Positions 31,865 to 44,085 of a stretch of DNA of 64,000 nucleotides are shown here, piece after piece. Within the stretch, counting starts at the first letter, position 1. Every line of letters begins with the position of its first letter. The DNA comes from Chiridota heheva (Eukaryota > Echinodermata > Holothuroidea > Apodida > Chiridotidae), in assembly GCA_020152595.1 (NCBI GenBank), contig JAIGNY010004056.1, positions 417,001 to 481,000 on the forward strand. The letters are read 5' to 3'. The notes under the pieces are model-generated. The model was not told the DNA's origin, made no database searches, and saw only the letters and a list, made by a program, of their open reading frames with translations. The translations under genes were made by a program, and so were the position numbers.

Positions 31865-32766
31865 CCGGAGATCATATATTTAGAGATTTAAGAAAATGAT
31901 TACGAATTCCTTTGAAAATTAATTGCCTTTTATTTTATTATTGAGATGGGTTGAACGTGCATGCTTTGTTTATCTGCTTTCACTCAATCACATTACACTA
32001 AAAGAATAGTTTTCTTTTTATATCTTTCAAGAATAAGATATCAACATGTTTTTTTTCACCAATTTGTTTTTATATATCTATCATATGTGAAAATGAAAAT
32101 GCAGAGGAATATACTTTCAATGTCCGTCAATTACCAAGTTATGATGATAATTAACAAACGTTCGTCGCATTAGCTTTGTTCCTTCAAAAAATTAATTTAC
32201 ATACACAAATATTTTCATACTTTTCATTGAATTCCAAAACTTTCGAGCTATTGTTGTCCCTGAGTATCATAAACTATTTTAGTCTTAGTTTAGAAAGTCT
32301 TTCCAAGTAAAATTGAAAAGCAGCCTCTCTGACCGTAACAGTATTTGCTTGTACAGGTATCAGGGGTGGCGGAGCTGGGGCTGGGGCCTCACCCCAACAA
32401 TTTGAGATAAAAGTGTGTTGAAAATCTACACATGGATTTATTTATTTCAGTTGAGACATTATACTAAGTTTTCAACAATATATTGTTCAAACTGTAAATT
32501 TACAAATGCTACACGAAGTCATGATTAGCTCCGCCAATATTTTGGCCCTATCGCGCATGTATATAAATGTGAGAAATAGCAATTTATTCTTTGATTTTAT
32601 CCAGTCTTACACTTCTTCGTATATAAAGGCACCATACTGTTTTAAGCGCTTTTGGCCTTTAAAGATCTAGGCCTAAACCCGCTCCGGCGCATCACCATCA
32701 CTTGCTGTCCATATCTTAACGTAAAGGTATACCATCCCAAAAATACATTTAGAAGTAAATGCAGCC
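31865..32766. other. Non-coding, no recognised gene
   Basis: AT-rich, with a short GC-rich dispersed fragment near 32358-32395. The open frame at 31961-32173 is not supported. Confidence 0.45.
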
Positions 32767-32946
32767 GTGCTGGTAACGTCACCTCTAGTTTTCAATTTGC
32801 TATTGATCGCGAGAAATCTGCGATAATAGCGATCACACATCTGTCGAAACGAATACACGGGCTTTTACGAGTTATCTACAGCATCACAGATTTACAAGTT
32901 CGCAATCAATAAGAAAATATAAAACAGGAAGTGACGTCACCAGCAT
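32767..32946. repeat. Inverted repeat around CRE-like palindromes
   Basis: GTGCTGGTAACGTCAC at 32767-32782 is mirrored by GTGACGTCACCAGCAT at 32931-32946, with two mismatches in 16. Both arms carry a TGACGTCA-like site. The right arm continues GGCGGCGTTAAC, similar to CTGGTATGCGGCAG beside the CCAAT-pair copy at 46930-47070, so the two may be related. Confidence 0.6.
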
Positions 32947-33289
32947 GGCGGCGTTAACTTCTGGATCTATTTAAAGGACGATACATTTCCTTTAAACATT
33001 TTTTCTCTATGATCAATAAATTTCAACAGTTTATCCAGCTGAATTCCCCACCCCCCTCCTTCTTCCCCTTGCCTGTGGCGGGCCTTCATAAAGTGATGCT
33101 GTAACATATTTGCAAGTTTGTCACGCTCACCTCAAATTCCATAGAACTTAGGGTATAATATAATAACATGTTATGTTCTTACTCTGAGTATGAAATCTGA
33201 ACAAATGAGCCGTCAGCTCATAAATGACGTTTATTTATCAGTTTTGCCCAACGGTAGTGACTGTAGTGCAAAGTGATGCAAACCTTCGA
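32947..33289. other. Non-coding, no recognised feature
   Basis: C-rich near 33050, otherwise nothing. Confidence 0.5.
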
Positions 33290-33960
33290 GTCTGCTCAAC
33301 CCCTTGAGTGACTTGCTCTACCCCCTCGATCGACTCTACCCCCTTGGACTACCAATCAACGCGTTCTAATCTGTCGAGTCGGTTTAGAGGAATCGACTCC
33401 GTCGACTCTACCTACCTTACCCTATGGCCATGCCCTGTAAACTCCTCACACGTAAAGGCATGTGTACCGAGTGGCCCAGTCTACTCTACCCCTCGAGTGA
33501 CTTGCTCTACCTCTCGATCGACTCTAACCCTTGAGCTACCAATCAAGGCGTTCTAACCTGTCGAGTCTGTAAAGGGGTCGACTTCGTCGACTCTACCTAC
33601 CTCACATTATGGCCAGGCCCCTGTAAACTCCTCACACGTAACGGCATGTGCTCTGAGTGGCTAAGTCTACTCGACCCCTTGAGTGACTCGCTCTACCCCT
33701 CAATCGACGCTACCCCTTGGGCTACGAATCAACGCGTTCTAACCTGTCGAGTCGGTTTAGGGGATGGACTCCGTTGACTCTACCTACCCCACCCTATGGC
33801 CATGCCTCTGTAAACTCCTCACACGTAACGGCATGTGCTCTGAGTGGCTCAGTCTACTCGACCCTTTGCTCTACCCCTCAATCGACTCTACCCCTTGGGC
33901 TACCCGACGCGTGCTAACCTGTCGAATCGGTTTAGAAGTCAACTCTATTTACCCAACCCT
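33290..33960 (+). repeat. Tandem repeat of about 185 bp, 3.5 copies
   Basis: Each unit has GAGTGACTTGCTCTACCCC, CAATCAACGCGTTCTAA, TGTCGAGTCGGTTTAG, GTCGACTCTACCTACC, CTATGGCCATGCC and AACTCCTCACACGTAA. Units start near 33307, 33492 and 33679, with a shortened last copy from 33860. Open frames here are shadows. Confidence 0.9.
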
Positions 33961-34446
33961 ACCCAACAGTGCTCTTTGCTATACTCGTCATGACGCCGCC
34001 TGCCATGTCAAAGGGGCTAAACGCTTCCTAAAACAGTGGTCGAGCCTTTACACAAAAGTGTTGTTTTTTTTACATCATTTTAGTTTTGGCGAAAAAGAGG
34101 TCAGTCTTACAAAGCTATAAGCTACCAATGTACGTACATGTTGTTTTTGTTTTGATGAACTTTCGGTTAGGAAAATAATTGAGATCCATTGGGCTCACAG
34201 CTTCGAGCAAAGGATTTACCACTGCCCGTTCAAACATTACACATGAAAACACTTTGTGAAATGGTCCATTTTGATTCATTTTTAGGGGGAACGTGTCATT
34301 TTCAAACTAGCCTTAACCTGTTCAAAGTCACTGGAGATGAATACGTCATCAAGTTATGCTCTCAACACGTACGTCGATAATAAATGTATACACAACACTT
34401 TTACAAAAGAAAATCCTCTGTCATGTATTGATTTTCTGTTACATAC
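33961..34446. other. Non-coding, no recognised gene
   Basis: The open frames at 33764-34120 and 34189-34380 lack family resemblance and partly read through the 185-bp repeat. Confidence 0.4.
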
Positions 34447-37388
34447 AGTCTAGCATAGGGCCAGTCTAGCATAGGGCCAGTCTAGCATAGGGCCAGTCTA
34501 GCATAGGGCCAGTCTAGCATAGGGCCAGTCTAGCATAGGGCCAGTCTAGCATAGGGCCAGTCTAGCATAGGGCCAGTCTAGCATAGGGCCAGTCTAGCAT
34601 AGGGCCAGTCTAGCATAGGGCCAGTCTAGCATAGGGCCAGTCTAGCATAGGGCCAGTCTAGCATGGGGCCAGTCTCCAGCATAGGGCCAGTCTAGCATAG
34701 GGCCAGTCTAGCATAGGGCCAGTCTAGCATAGGGCCAGTCTAGCATAGGGCCAGTCTAGCATAGGGCCAGTCAGCATAGGGCCAGTCCTAGCATAGGCCA
34801 GCATAGGGCCAGTCCAGCATGGGGCCAGTCTGGCTAGGGCCAGTCAGCATAGGCCAGTCAGCATAGGGCCAGTCTAGCATAGGGCCAGTCTAGCATAGGG
34901 CCAGTCTAGCATAGGGCCAGTCTGGCATAGCCAGTCAGCATAGGGCCAGTCAGCATAGGGCCAGTCAGCATGGGCCAGTGGGGCCTAGCATAGGGCCAGT
35001 CTAGCATAGGGCCAGTCTAGCATAGGGCCAGTCTAGCATAGGGCCAGTCAGCATAGCCAGTCTAGCATAGGGCCAGTCTAGCATAGGGCCAGTCTAGCAT
35101 AGGGCCAGTCAGCATAGGGCCAGTCTAGCATGGGGCCAGGCCAGCATAGGGCCAGTCTAGCATGGGGCCAGTCCAGCATGGGGCCAGTCTGGCATAGGGC
35201 CAGTCAGCATAGGGCCAGTCTAGCATGGGGCCAGTCTGGCATAGGGCCAGTCAGCATGGGGCCAGTCTGGCATGGGGCCAGTCTAGCATAGGGCCAGTCT
35301 CAGCATAGGGCCAGTCTAGCATAGGGCCAGTCCAGCATAGGGCCAGTCTAGCATAGGGCCAGTCTAGCATGGGGCCAGTCTAGCATAGGGCCAGTCTAGC
35401 ATGGGGCCAGTCTAGCATGGGGCCAGTCTAGCATGGGGCCAGTCTAGCATAGGCCAGTCTGGCATGGGGCCAGTCTAGCATGGGGCCAGTCTAGCATGGG
35501 GCCAGTCTAGCATAGGGCCAGTCAGCATAGGGCCAGTCCAGCATGGGGCCAGTCTAGCATAGGGCCAGTCTAGCATAGGGCCAGTCTAGCATAGGGCCAG
35601 TCTAGCATAGGGCCAGTCTAGCATAGGGCCAGTCTGGCATAGGGCCAGTCCAGCATGGGGCCAGTCTAGCATAGGGCCAGTCTAGCATAGGGCCAGTCTA
35701 GCATAGGGCCAGTCTAGCATAGGGCCAGTCTAGCATAGGGCCAGTCAGCATAGGGCCAGTCTAGCATAGGGCCAGTCTAGCATAGGGCCAGTCTAGCATA
35801 GGGCCAGTCTAGCATAGGGCCAGTCTAGCATAGGGCCAGTCTAGCATAGGGCCAGTCTAGCATAGGGCCAGTCTAGCATAGGGCCAGTCTAGCATAGGGC
35901 CAGTCTGGCATAGGGCCAGTCTAGCATAGGGCCAGTCTAGCATGGGGCCAGTCTAGCATAGGGCCAGTCTAGCATAGGGCCAGTCTAGCATAGGGCCAGT
36001 CTAGCATAGGGCCAGTCAGCATAGGGCCAGTCTGGCATAGGGCCAGTCAGCATGGGGCCAGTCTGGCATGGGGCCAGTCTAGCATAGGGCCAGTCCAGCA
36101 TAGGGCCAGTCTAGCATAGGGCCAGTCTAGCATAGGGCCAGTCTAGCATAGGGCCAGTCTAGCATAGGGCCAGTCTAGCATAGGGCCAGTCAGCATAGGG
36201 CCAGTCTGGCATAGGGCCAGTCTAGCATGGGGCCAGTCTAGCATAGGGCCAGTCTAGCATAGGGCCAGTCTAGCATAGGGCCAGTCCAGCATAGGGCCAG
36301 TCTAGCATAGGGCCAGTCTAGCATAGGGCCAGTCTAGCATAGGGCCAGTCTAGCATGGGGCCAGTCTAGCATAGGGCCAGTCAGCATAGGGCCAGTCTAG
36401 CATAGGGCCAGTCAGCATAGGGCCAGTCCAGCATAGGGCCAGTCTAGCATAGGGCCAGTCTAGCATGGGGCCAGTCTAGCATAGCATAGGGCCAGTCTAG
36501 CATAGGGCCAGTCTAGCATAGGGCCAGTCTAGCATAGGGCCAGTCTAGCATAGGGCCAGTCTAGCATAGGGCCAGTCCAGCATAGGGCCAGTCTAGCATA
36601 GGGCCAGTCAGCATAGGGCCAGTCTAGCATAGGGCCAGTCAGCATAGGGCCAGTCTAGCATAGGGCCAGTCTAGCATAGGGCCAGTCCAGCATAGGGCCA
36701 GTCAGCATGGGGCCAGTCAGCATAGGGCCAGTCCAGCATAGGGCCAGTCTAGCATAGGGCCAGTCTAGCATAGGGCCAGTCTAGCATAGGCCAGGCATGG
36801 GGCCAGTCTAGCATAGGGCCAGTCCAGCATAGGGCCAGTCTAGCATAGGGCCAGTCTAGCATGGGCCAGTCTAGCATAGGGCCAGTCTAGCATAGGGCCA
36901 GTCCAGCATAGGGCCAGTCCAGCATAGGGCCAGTCTAGCATAGGGCCAGTCTAGCATAGGGCCAGTCTAGCATAGGGCCAGTCTGGCATAGGGCCAGTCA
37001 GCATAGGGCCAGTCAGCATAGGGCCAGTCTGGCATAGGGCCAGTCTGGCATAGGGCCAGTCTAGCATAGGGCCAGTCTAGCATAGGGCCAGTCTAGCATA
37101 GGGCCAGTCTAGCATAGGGCCAGTCTGGCATGGGGCCAGTCTAGCATGGGGCCAGTCTGGCAGCATAGCCAGCCCAGGGCCAGTCTAGCATAGGGCCAGT
37201 CTAGCATGGGGCCAGTCTAGCATAGGGCCAGTCTAGCATAGGGCCAGTCTAGCATAGGGCCAATCTAGCATAGGGCCAGTCTAGCATAGGGCCAATCTAG
37301 CATAGGGCCAGTCTAGCATAGGGCCAGTCTAGCATAGAGCCAGTCTAGCATAGGGCCAGTCTAGCATAGAGCCAGTCTAGCATAGGGC
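34447..37388 (+). repeat. Satellite array of 16-bp units, 2.9 kb
   Basis: Roughly 180 units of TAGGGCCAGTCTAGCA. Common variants are a 14-bp unit lacking TA (CCAGTCAGCA), TGGGGCC for TAGGGCC, and TCTGG for TCTAG. The first 14 units (34447-34665) and long internal runs are identical while other stretches mix variants, as expected from unequal exchange. TAG occurs in every unit, so no frame is open. Confidence 0.98.
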
Positions 37389-37659
37389 TTCTTGAAATAA
37401 TTTTGATAGTTTAATATTGAGATAGCAGCAAACATATTAAACAACTCAAACTTGAATCAGTCGCAGTTTTCGTAGGGATTATTGCCGAACAGTAATGGAT
37501 AAGCTGTAAAAAGATATGATGGCTACCATTCATAACCTTACTCAATGCGCATAGGGAAAATTTCCATGACGCATGCAACACAAAAGAGTATGACGTCAGA
37601 ACAAACATGTTTGGACCCGTTGGTGTCAACTTATTTATTCATGGTCATCTATCAAATTG
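37389..37659. other. Non-coding, no recognised feature
   Basis: Right flank of the satellite. Short opposing frames are not supported. Confidence 0.45.
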
Positions 37660-37770
37660 TCTACCTACTGTGGTGTAGCGGTTATCATACATGTCTACAG
37701 ACCACGTGGCCCTTGGTTCAAGCCTGGGTTGGGTAGACCAAGGAGCTTCTACACAGCTCCTTGGGTAGAC
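37660..37770 (+). mobile_element. tRNA-like SINE head with adjoining hairpin
   Basis: TGGTGTAGCGGTTATCAT near 37671 fits a Pol III A box and GGTTCAAGCCT near 37714 fits a B box at normal tRNA spacing. Acceptor-stem pairing is not clear, so this is more likely a SINE head than a working tRNA gene. It is followed by the perfect hairpin CCAAGGAGCT (37738-37747) and AGCTCCTTGG (37755-37764) with a 7-nt loop. GGGTAGAC occurs on both sides (37731-37738 and 37763-37770). Confidence 0.5.
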
Positions 37771-38199
37771 ATGCCAGTGCACCACAACTGGCTATCAAAG
37801 GCCGTGGACATTGACTTGGTTGTCAATGTTATGTCTGTCCGTACGTCATACCTGTGTTCTCGTTTGGGTCGTGTTAAGCGTTTCGTGATAGCATTGTTAC
37901 TATCATAACCGAACACGCAGACGACGACCCCGTTATGTAATTGTGTGTTCACTCGTCGTCGTCGAACAAGGGTCAGATCTAAATATAACCCGGGATTCCC
38001 CTAGCATTGAACATATTACCCAGACTTTCACCATTGGTGCCTACAGCGCAAGCGACCCCTCATATCTAAAAAGAACCCTAAGTTACGTCAGAGACATCCC
38101 CGGAATTCCAACCGACTGGCAGACTTTTACCATTAATGTCAAGGATTGCGCAAGAAAAGTGATCTAGTGGTGTAATAACCGCTTCTACTTTGGAACACT

Positions 38200-39640
38200 C
38201 GTAGAAAGATGTATTGTATTTTAAAATGTTATATTGCAGCGAGACACTGCATGTGTACTTCATTAGAGTGAGTTGAATGCACTTGTAAAGGAAATCAAAC
38301 TGACCCTTTTTGAAGGTCCTCTATCAGTCAAAATACGACGGAAATGATATAAATCCACCAGGCACAAGAACATTCCCTCCCTTCAAATCATTTCAAATTA
38401 TTTTTCTATCTTCAACCAGAAAGTGCCATTTCCCTGCTTTAACCTTCCACTTTCGGTCATGCAGCAAAATGAGCTAATCATGGACCATGTGACAGCATAT
38501 AGGCGCATATGAAAGGTGTACTTGATTAAAACATCGACTGAAATGGAATTTCTCAAATATCTTCGCTATCTGAATATTAGTTTTCATTTGTTTGTTCATC
38601 TCTCGTCTGAAGACATGGGTAGCTCGCCAACGGGTGCAGCACGCGTCTACATTTGTTTTTGTAAAAAATAATACACAAACATTATGAATAAAATATATGT
38701 AGAATTAAAACGATTTTCATTTTGTGACCCATCATGTTTTGCCTTTCCAAATAAAAGTTCTTACAGCCGTCTATGTCTACAAATGATGAATTATATAAAT
38801 TCTACAGAGTATTTTTGTAAGAATTAGAAATTTAGTACAATGACACACTGTGTATCTCATTAATGTGAATTGATTGCACTTGAAAACAGAAGTGGTACTT
38901 CATTTTCTGTCTGAAAATTTGCGGTCCTGTCGGAAAATGATCTAATCAAGGAACACGTGACAACATATATGCTCATATTAAGCATAGGCGTAGGAACAAG
39001 GGAAGGGGGGGGGGGCACGTTCCCTCAATGTTGCAGTGGCCTACATGGTTCCCCGCCCCCAACTAAGTCCATTTTTACCATTGAACTAGTGTTGTAGCAT
39101 ATCTTTGTGCCCGCCCCATTAAGAACATGTTCCTTTGCCAGTGATATTAAGTAAAGAAAAAATCTACTAAGATGGAATTTCCCCCAGATCTTCATTATTT
39201 TGAATAGCCGTTTTAATTTGCTTATATCAAGTTCAACTGCATTTGTTTAATTATTTACATTCCATATACCTACGGCCGAAATGATTCAGATCTATCAGGA
39301 TACAAGAACATTCCCCCGTTCATATGATTGTTTCAAACTATGTTTCTATCATATCCTGCGGTTATGCAAGAAAATGAGCTAATCATGGACTACGTGACCG
39401 CAGATATGCGCATATGAATTATTAAATGACTGAAAAATCAACTATATGGACGGAATTTCTCCAAAATCTTTACCATCTAGGAGTTTCATTTGGTTTGGTT
39501 TTCACTATAATTGCGTACGTTTTGTAATTTGAATTAGAATGTTTTCCTTAAATGATGATTTACATTTTACAAATTTAATACACACGGTGTGGTTGACCTT
39601 ATAAATGCGAGTTGATTGCACTTGTAAAGTTTACAGAATC
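38200..39640 (+). repeat. Three diverged tandem copies, spaced about 450-600 bp
   Basis: The landmark AAAATGAGCTAATCATGGAC plus CACGTGACAGCATAT and GCGCATATGAA occurs near 38465, 38935 and 39370. TTGATTGCACTTGTAAAG occurs near 38272, 38868 and 39610. GTAGGAACAAGGG plus a G-run near 39000 interrupts the second copy. No gene is seen. Confidence 0.65.
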
Positions 39641-40849
39641 AAAAGTGAGACTTCAAGTTGAAATTTATCAAACGCGATTTGAGAGAAATCTGACACTAGT
39701 AAGATGGCAGAGCTTATATTTTTGAGCTACAGTTATATCTGTATATCATACCTGGTAGAAGCATGGAGCTGTCATTTTAGAGTGACGGCTTCATGAAAGA
39801 ACCATGCCAGCAACAATAGGTATATGGACAGGTAGAAACAACCTGATCTTAACTTGATTAAAATATACTACAAAGCTTGAAAACAGCAAGAAGTTACATC
39901 AAAATCGGTTATTTTTTCCCCTTTTTATAGTATTTTAAAACTTAGATACCTAATTAGCATAAATTGCGCAATATTTTGTGACCGCAGTACGGACATATAA
40001 TAGAATATTGCCCATGTTATTAACTTATTATTTTTCGGTCCCTCCCCAAAATATTCTGAATTAAAGAAGTTGGCTACAGTGAAAAGGAAATACCGTGACC
40101 CAGATTTAGCAGTAGAATGCAATTTAAAACCTTCGATATTTAAAATTTGGGAAGGAATTATACAAATTACATAAAAGCATTTTAGCTGTATTCTTGTTTA
40201 TACGTCATCACTTTTGTATAATGCTCAAAATGGTTACAAACTTTGATTTATCATAACCTTAAAACAAAAAGTGTTATTGTGACCATTCAAAGACTGTTCT
40301 GCTCAACATTATTATGCTCATGCACGTTCTACCTGAAGGAAGAATTAATTGCATGTTTCACAACTCACGATCATACTTGTACCTTCCTGAGTAAGATAAA
40401 TGGCTGAATGGTGTAGAGCTTGACAAAAGTGTTCATCATCAAATGATTACCGACTTGTTACTTTGCTGCTCGAGGCCCCATGGAAACGTTTGAAACTTAT
40501 TTTCAAACAAGACTGCCTAAAGGATGTAAACTTGCTAGAATCTTGACGTCATTGGAATTAGAATTATATGCTTGCATTACTTTATGGGTTCAAATAATAC
40601 TAACTTCCGATATCAATTTCATTTTTTTTTTTTAAGTTAAACTTGTTACTTATTCCTTCCAATTATTTTCCTTTCGTGGTATTTCTTTGGTATTTATTAA
40701 CTTATTTGTGTATATCTTGTTATCATTGTGTTCTTGGATCTATTGTGTTTTTCGTCATGTATTTGGATTATGTAATCAGGTAATGATATGGCTGAAGGGG
40801 TACCACTAACTTTCAAAGTAACCAGGCTTTTTATATTCTTCTTTTAACT
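39641..40849. other. AT-rich, no recognised gene
   Basis: Part of 39815-39950 loosely resembles 52160-52280 (GGTATATGGAC, then TTACATCAAAATC and TTTTATAG-like), perhaps another old repeat. Nothing else is supported. Confidence 0.4.
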
Positions 40850-41955
40850 AGGCCCATTTTCATTTTTTTTTATTTATGAAACCTGATGTCATAATAAATT
40901 GCAATATTAATGAGCCCAAATCTATCTGTCTATACTATTGCATCGTTTTGTTTGGGTTAATGGCATACCGTCTCAGATCTGCCCATGAAATACCGACTGT
41001 ATAACGACACTATATGGATTTGAAATATTGCTGGCTATTTGGTGATACTATAACTATGGACCCATAGTAAAAAATGAATGACGGATTTTCATGAAACTTC
41101 TTCAGTATATGAAAAAGGCCCATGTTTGTCTAATAATGAAACCCGATGCTATAATAACTGACAAACCCACATTTATACTCTTGCATCAGTACATCGTTTT
41201 GTCTGTTTTTTTGTATACCGTCACATGTTATACATCTTATAAAAACACTAATGGATTCTAAAAAGGGCCAATTTATTCATAGATATATCTTATGGATATA
41301 ATTGCCCTCGCACCATGTTTGGGTCCAGCATATCTACCCCCTCCCTTCCACACACACACACACACACCCTCTCACATAACGTAACTTTGTGGATCCGCCC
41401 TTCATGCCATGTCATGCTGGGCTTAAATTGTGTATGAGACTGATGTTGTTGTACTTCAGAGCTGAACTATAATGGTGGGCTGGGAACGGTATGAGAGTAT
41501 ATACCAATAGCGTTTATTGTAGGCGCTATTTTGTGTGTGTGTGTGTGGGGGGCATGTTTTCAATTTTGTATTCTTTAAGAATTTTTACCATCCTCTTTGA
41601 GAAGCCACCAAAGCTCCGCCCCCGTAAAAAGTAAGAAGCAGCATCCGGGTTGATAGCAGTGGCGTAAGAATAGGAGGAAGCATGGACAATTCTGAAACTT
41701 GCATAAACATTTTAACAATTTAATGAATGGAAATTAAAAAGTTCTTAATCTGTGGCGAAAATTCGTAGAATTTCAGAAACATTACCTCAGTTTTCCGAAA
41801 ATTGCACTCAGCCTTTAGAATCTTTCATTTTTTAGAATCTTATATTTTTTAGAACATTTTACTCAAGTTTCCGAATATTTTGCTCAATTCGTCCCTCTTT
41901 CGCGTAGTGACGAATGTCATTTTGTGTTAGTGACGAATGTCAAAATTGAAATGAA
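40850..41955 (+). repeat. Segmental duplication E, copy 1
   Basis: It matches 42970-44085 from TTATGAAACCTGATGTCATA through TGGCATACCGTCTCAGATCT (40961 versus 43081) to TTTCGCGTAGTGACGAATGT. Offset about 2.12 kb, similarity high. A sub-unit of about 260 bp (GGCCCAT, ATGAAACC, GATGTCATAATAA) is repeated inside each copy. Confidence 0.9.
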
Positions 41956-42260
41956 AAATTCCGAAAACTGGCAAAAATTTCCCGTAAACTGGCCAAACTT
42001 TCCCAAAAAATGGCCAAAATTTCTCGAAAATTAAAGATAATTTCCGAAAATTGAAGAAAATTCTCAGAAATTGAAGAAAATTTCCCTAAAATGACGGAAA
42101 TTTTCCGAAAATGAAGGTAACCTCCGGAAATTGACTGATTGAGGGGAATTTTTCGATTACCAGCAACTTTTGATGGAAAATTAATTTACCAGTGCAATTT
42201 TTCCAATTATTACCGAGAAATTGTTGGTTTTTTACCCCCTGAGATGTGACCCTTCCTACG
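41945..42260 (+). repeat. Minisatellite of 20-23 bp with shared flank
   Basis: CCGAAAATTGAAGAAAATT-type units to about 42145, then ACCAGTGCAATTTTTCC and TTACCG. Unit and flank resemble 14936-15530. Confidence 0.75.
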
Positions 42261-42969
42261 CCCGGCAAAGAAGTGAGGGAATGGGAGGGGAAGGGGGGGG
42301 GGGGGAACAGGGGAAGATTGCCCGATAAAAACTGGGATAACAAAGTATCATTCCCTCCCCTCCCCCTCCAACAAAATTAATAAATGGGTAGAAAAGAAAC
42401 ATCAGTAATAACAATAAAACCGTCACGAGGATAGATAAATCATAAGACATTACATTATTACTATTTCCCGATAAATTAGAATGCCACCCTCTCCCCTTAC
42501 GATCACCACACCTGGATCAGTTTTTGATTGGGAAATTTCCGTCCAGATTGTCAAGCATATTATGCACATAATGAGAAGTGTTTATGAAACTAATAGAGGG
42601 CGCGCTCTTTGTAAAACTTTGTTCTTTTTTATGTAAATATTAGATCATATTTTACATATTGTCATCTTTTTATTTGCACGGTGTTGACACAACTGTATCC
42701 AACATTTTTTTTTTTTTTAATTGTGTCTGAGTAAATGGCACATTGGCCAATATCTATAACAATACGTAATTTGTTATAATAAACACACTTAATTTATTAT
42801 GATGAAAAAAATAATAATAGAAAAAAACTTGTTTTTCTTTATTATTACCTCTCATTTAACGATACTAATGGATTTAAAATATGACTGGTTATTTGGCAAT
42901 ATTTTGAACCCATACTAAAAACAGATTTAAAAAAAAAAATTGTATGAAAATAAATCAGTACATGGAAAA
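42261..42969. other. Non-coding with G/C-rich and T-rich runs
   Basis: A G-run near 42290 and a C-rich stretch near 42355. The minus-strand proline-rich frames come from these runs. The tail of this stretch already resembles the sub-unit of duplication E. Confidence 0.4.
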
Positions 42970-44085
42970 GGCCCATTTTTATTTGTTATTTATGAGACCC
43001 ATGTCATAATAAGTAGCAATAATAATGCGCCCAAATCTATCTGTCTATACTATTGCATCGTTTTGTTTTGTATGGGTTAATGGCATACCGTCCCAGATCT
43101 GCCCATGAAATAACGACTGTATAACAACACTATATGGACTGATGGATTTGAAATATTGCTGGCTATTTGACATGTTTGACGATATCAGAATAATGGACCC
43201 ATAGTAAAAAATAAAAGACGGATTTTCATGAAACTTCTTCAGCATATGAAAAAGGCCCTTGTTTGTCTAATTATGAGACCCGATGCCATAATAACTGACA
43301 AACCCACATTTATACTTTTACATCAGTACATCGTTTTGTCTGGTTTTTTGTATACCGTCACATGTTATACATGTTATAACAACACTAATGGATTTTAAAA
43401 ATGGTTGATTTATTTATCGATATATCTTATGGATATAATTGTCCTCGCACCATATTTGGGTCCAGTACATCCCCCCCCCCTCCCCCTTCCCCCACAGACA
43501 CACCCTTCCACATAACGTAGCTTCGTGGATCCGCCCTTCATGCTGGGCTTAAATTGTGTATGAGACTGATGTTGTGGTACTTCAGAGCTAAACTATAATG
43601 GTGGGCTGGGAACGGTATGAGAGTATATACCAATAGCGTTTATTGTAGGCGCTATTTTGTGTGTGGGGAGGGGGAGGGGGTGGTGGTGCATGTTTTTAAT
43701 TTTGTATTCTTTAAGAATTTGTACCATCCTCTTTGAGAAGCCACTCAAGCTCCGCCCCCGTAAAAAGTAAGAAGCAGCATCTGGGCTTGATATCAGTGGC
43801 GTAAGAATAGGAGGAAGCATGGACAATTCTGAAACTTGCATAAACATTCTAACAATTTAATGAATGGAAAGTAAAAAGTTCTTAATCTGTGGCGAAAATT
43901 CGTAGAATTTCTGAAACATTACCTCAGTTTTCCGAAAATTGCACTCAGCCTTTAAAATGTTTTACTCATTTTTTAGAATATTTCACTCAACTTTTCGAAT
44001 ATTTCACTCAATTTTCCGAATATTTTGCTCTTTCGCGTAGTGACGAATGTCATTTGTGTAGTGACAATGTCAAAATTGAAAATAT
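42970..44085 (+). repeat. Segmental duplication E, copy 2
   Basis: Second copy of 40850-41955. It lacks the minisatellite that follows copy 1, and the TG/G-rich run near 43660 differs in length from that near 41535. Confidence 0.9.

Noticed and set aside
34447..37388. Possible CRISPR array
   Set aside because: Units are 16 bp and head-to-tail with no unique spacers. The window is eukaryotic.
37667..37730. Functional tRNA gene
   Set aside because: A and B boxes are present, but acceptor and T stems do not pair well. A SINE head is more likely.
37943..38167. Frame with complex composition (FTIGAYSASDPSYLKRTL)
   Set aside because: No family resemblance and no clear splice sites. Possibly an old transposon piece, but not supportable.
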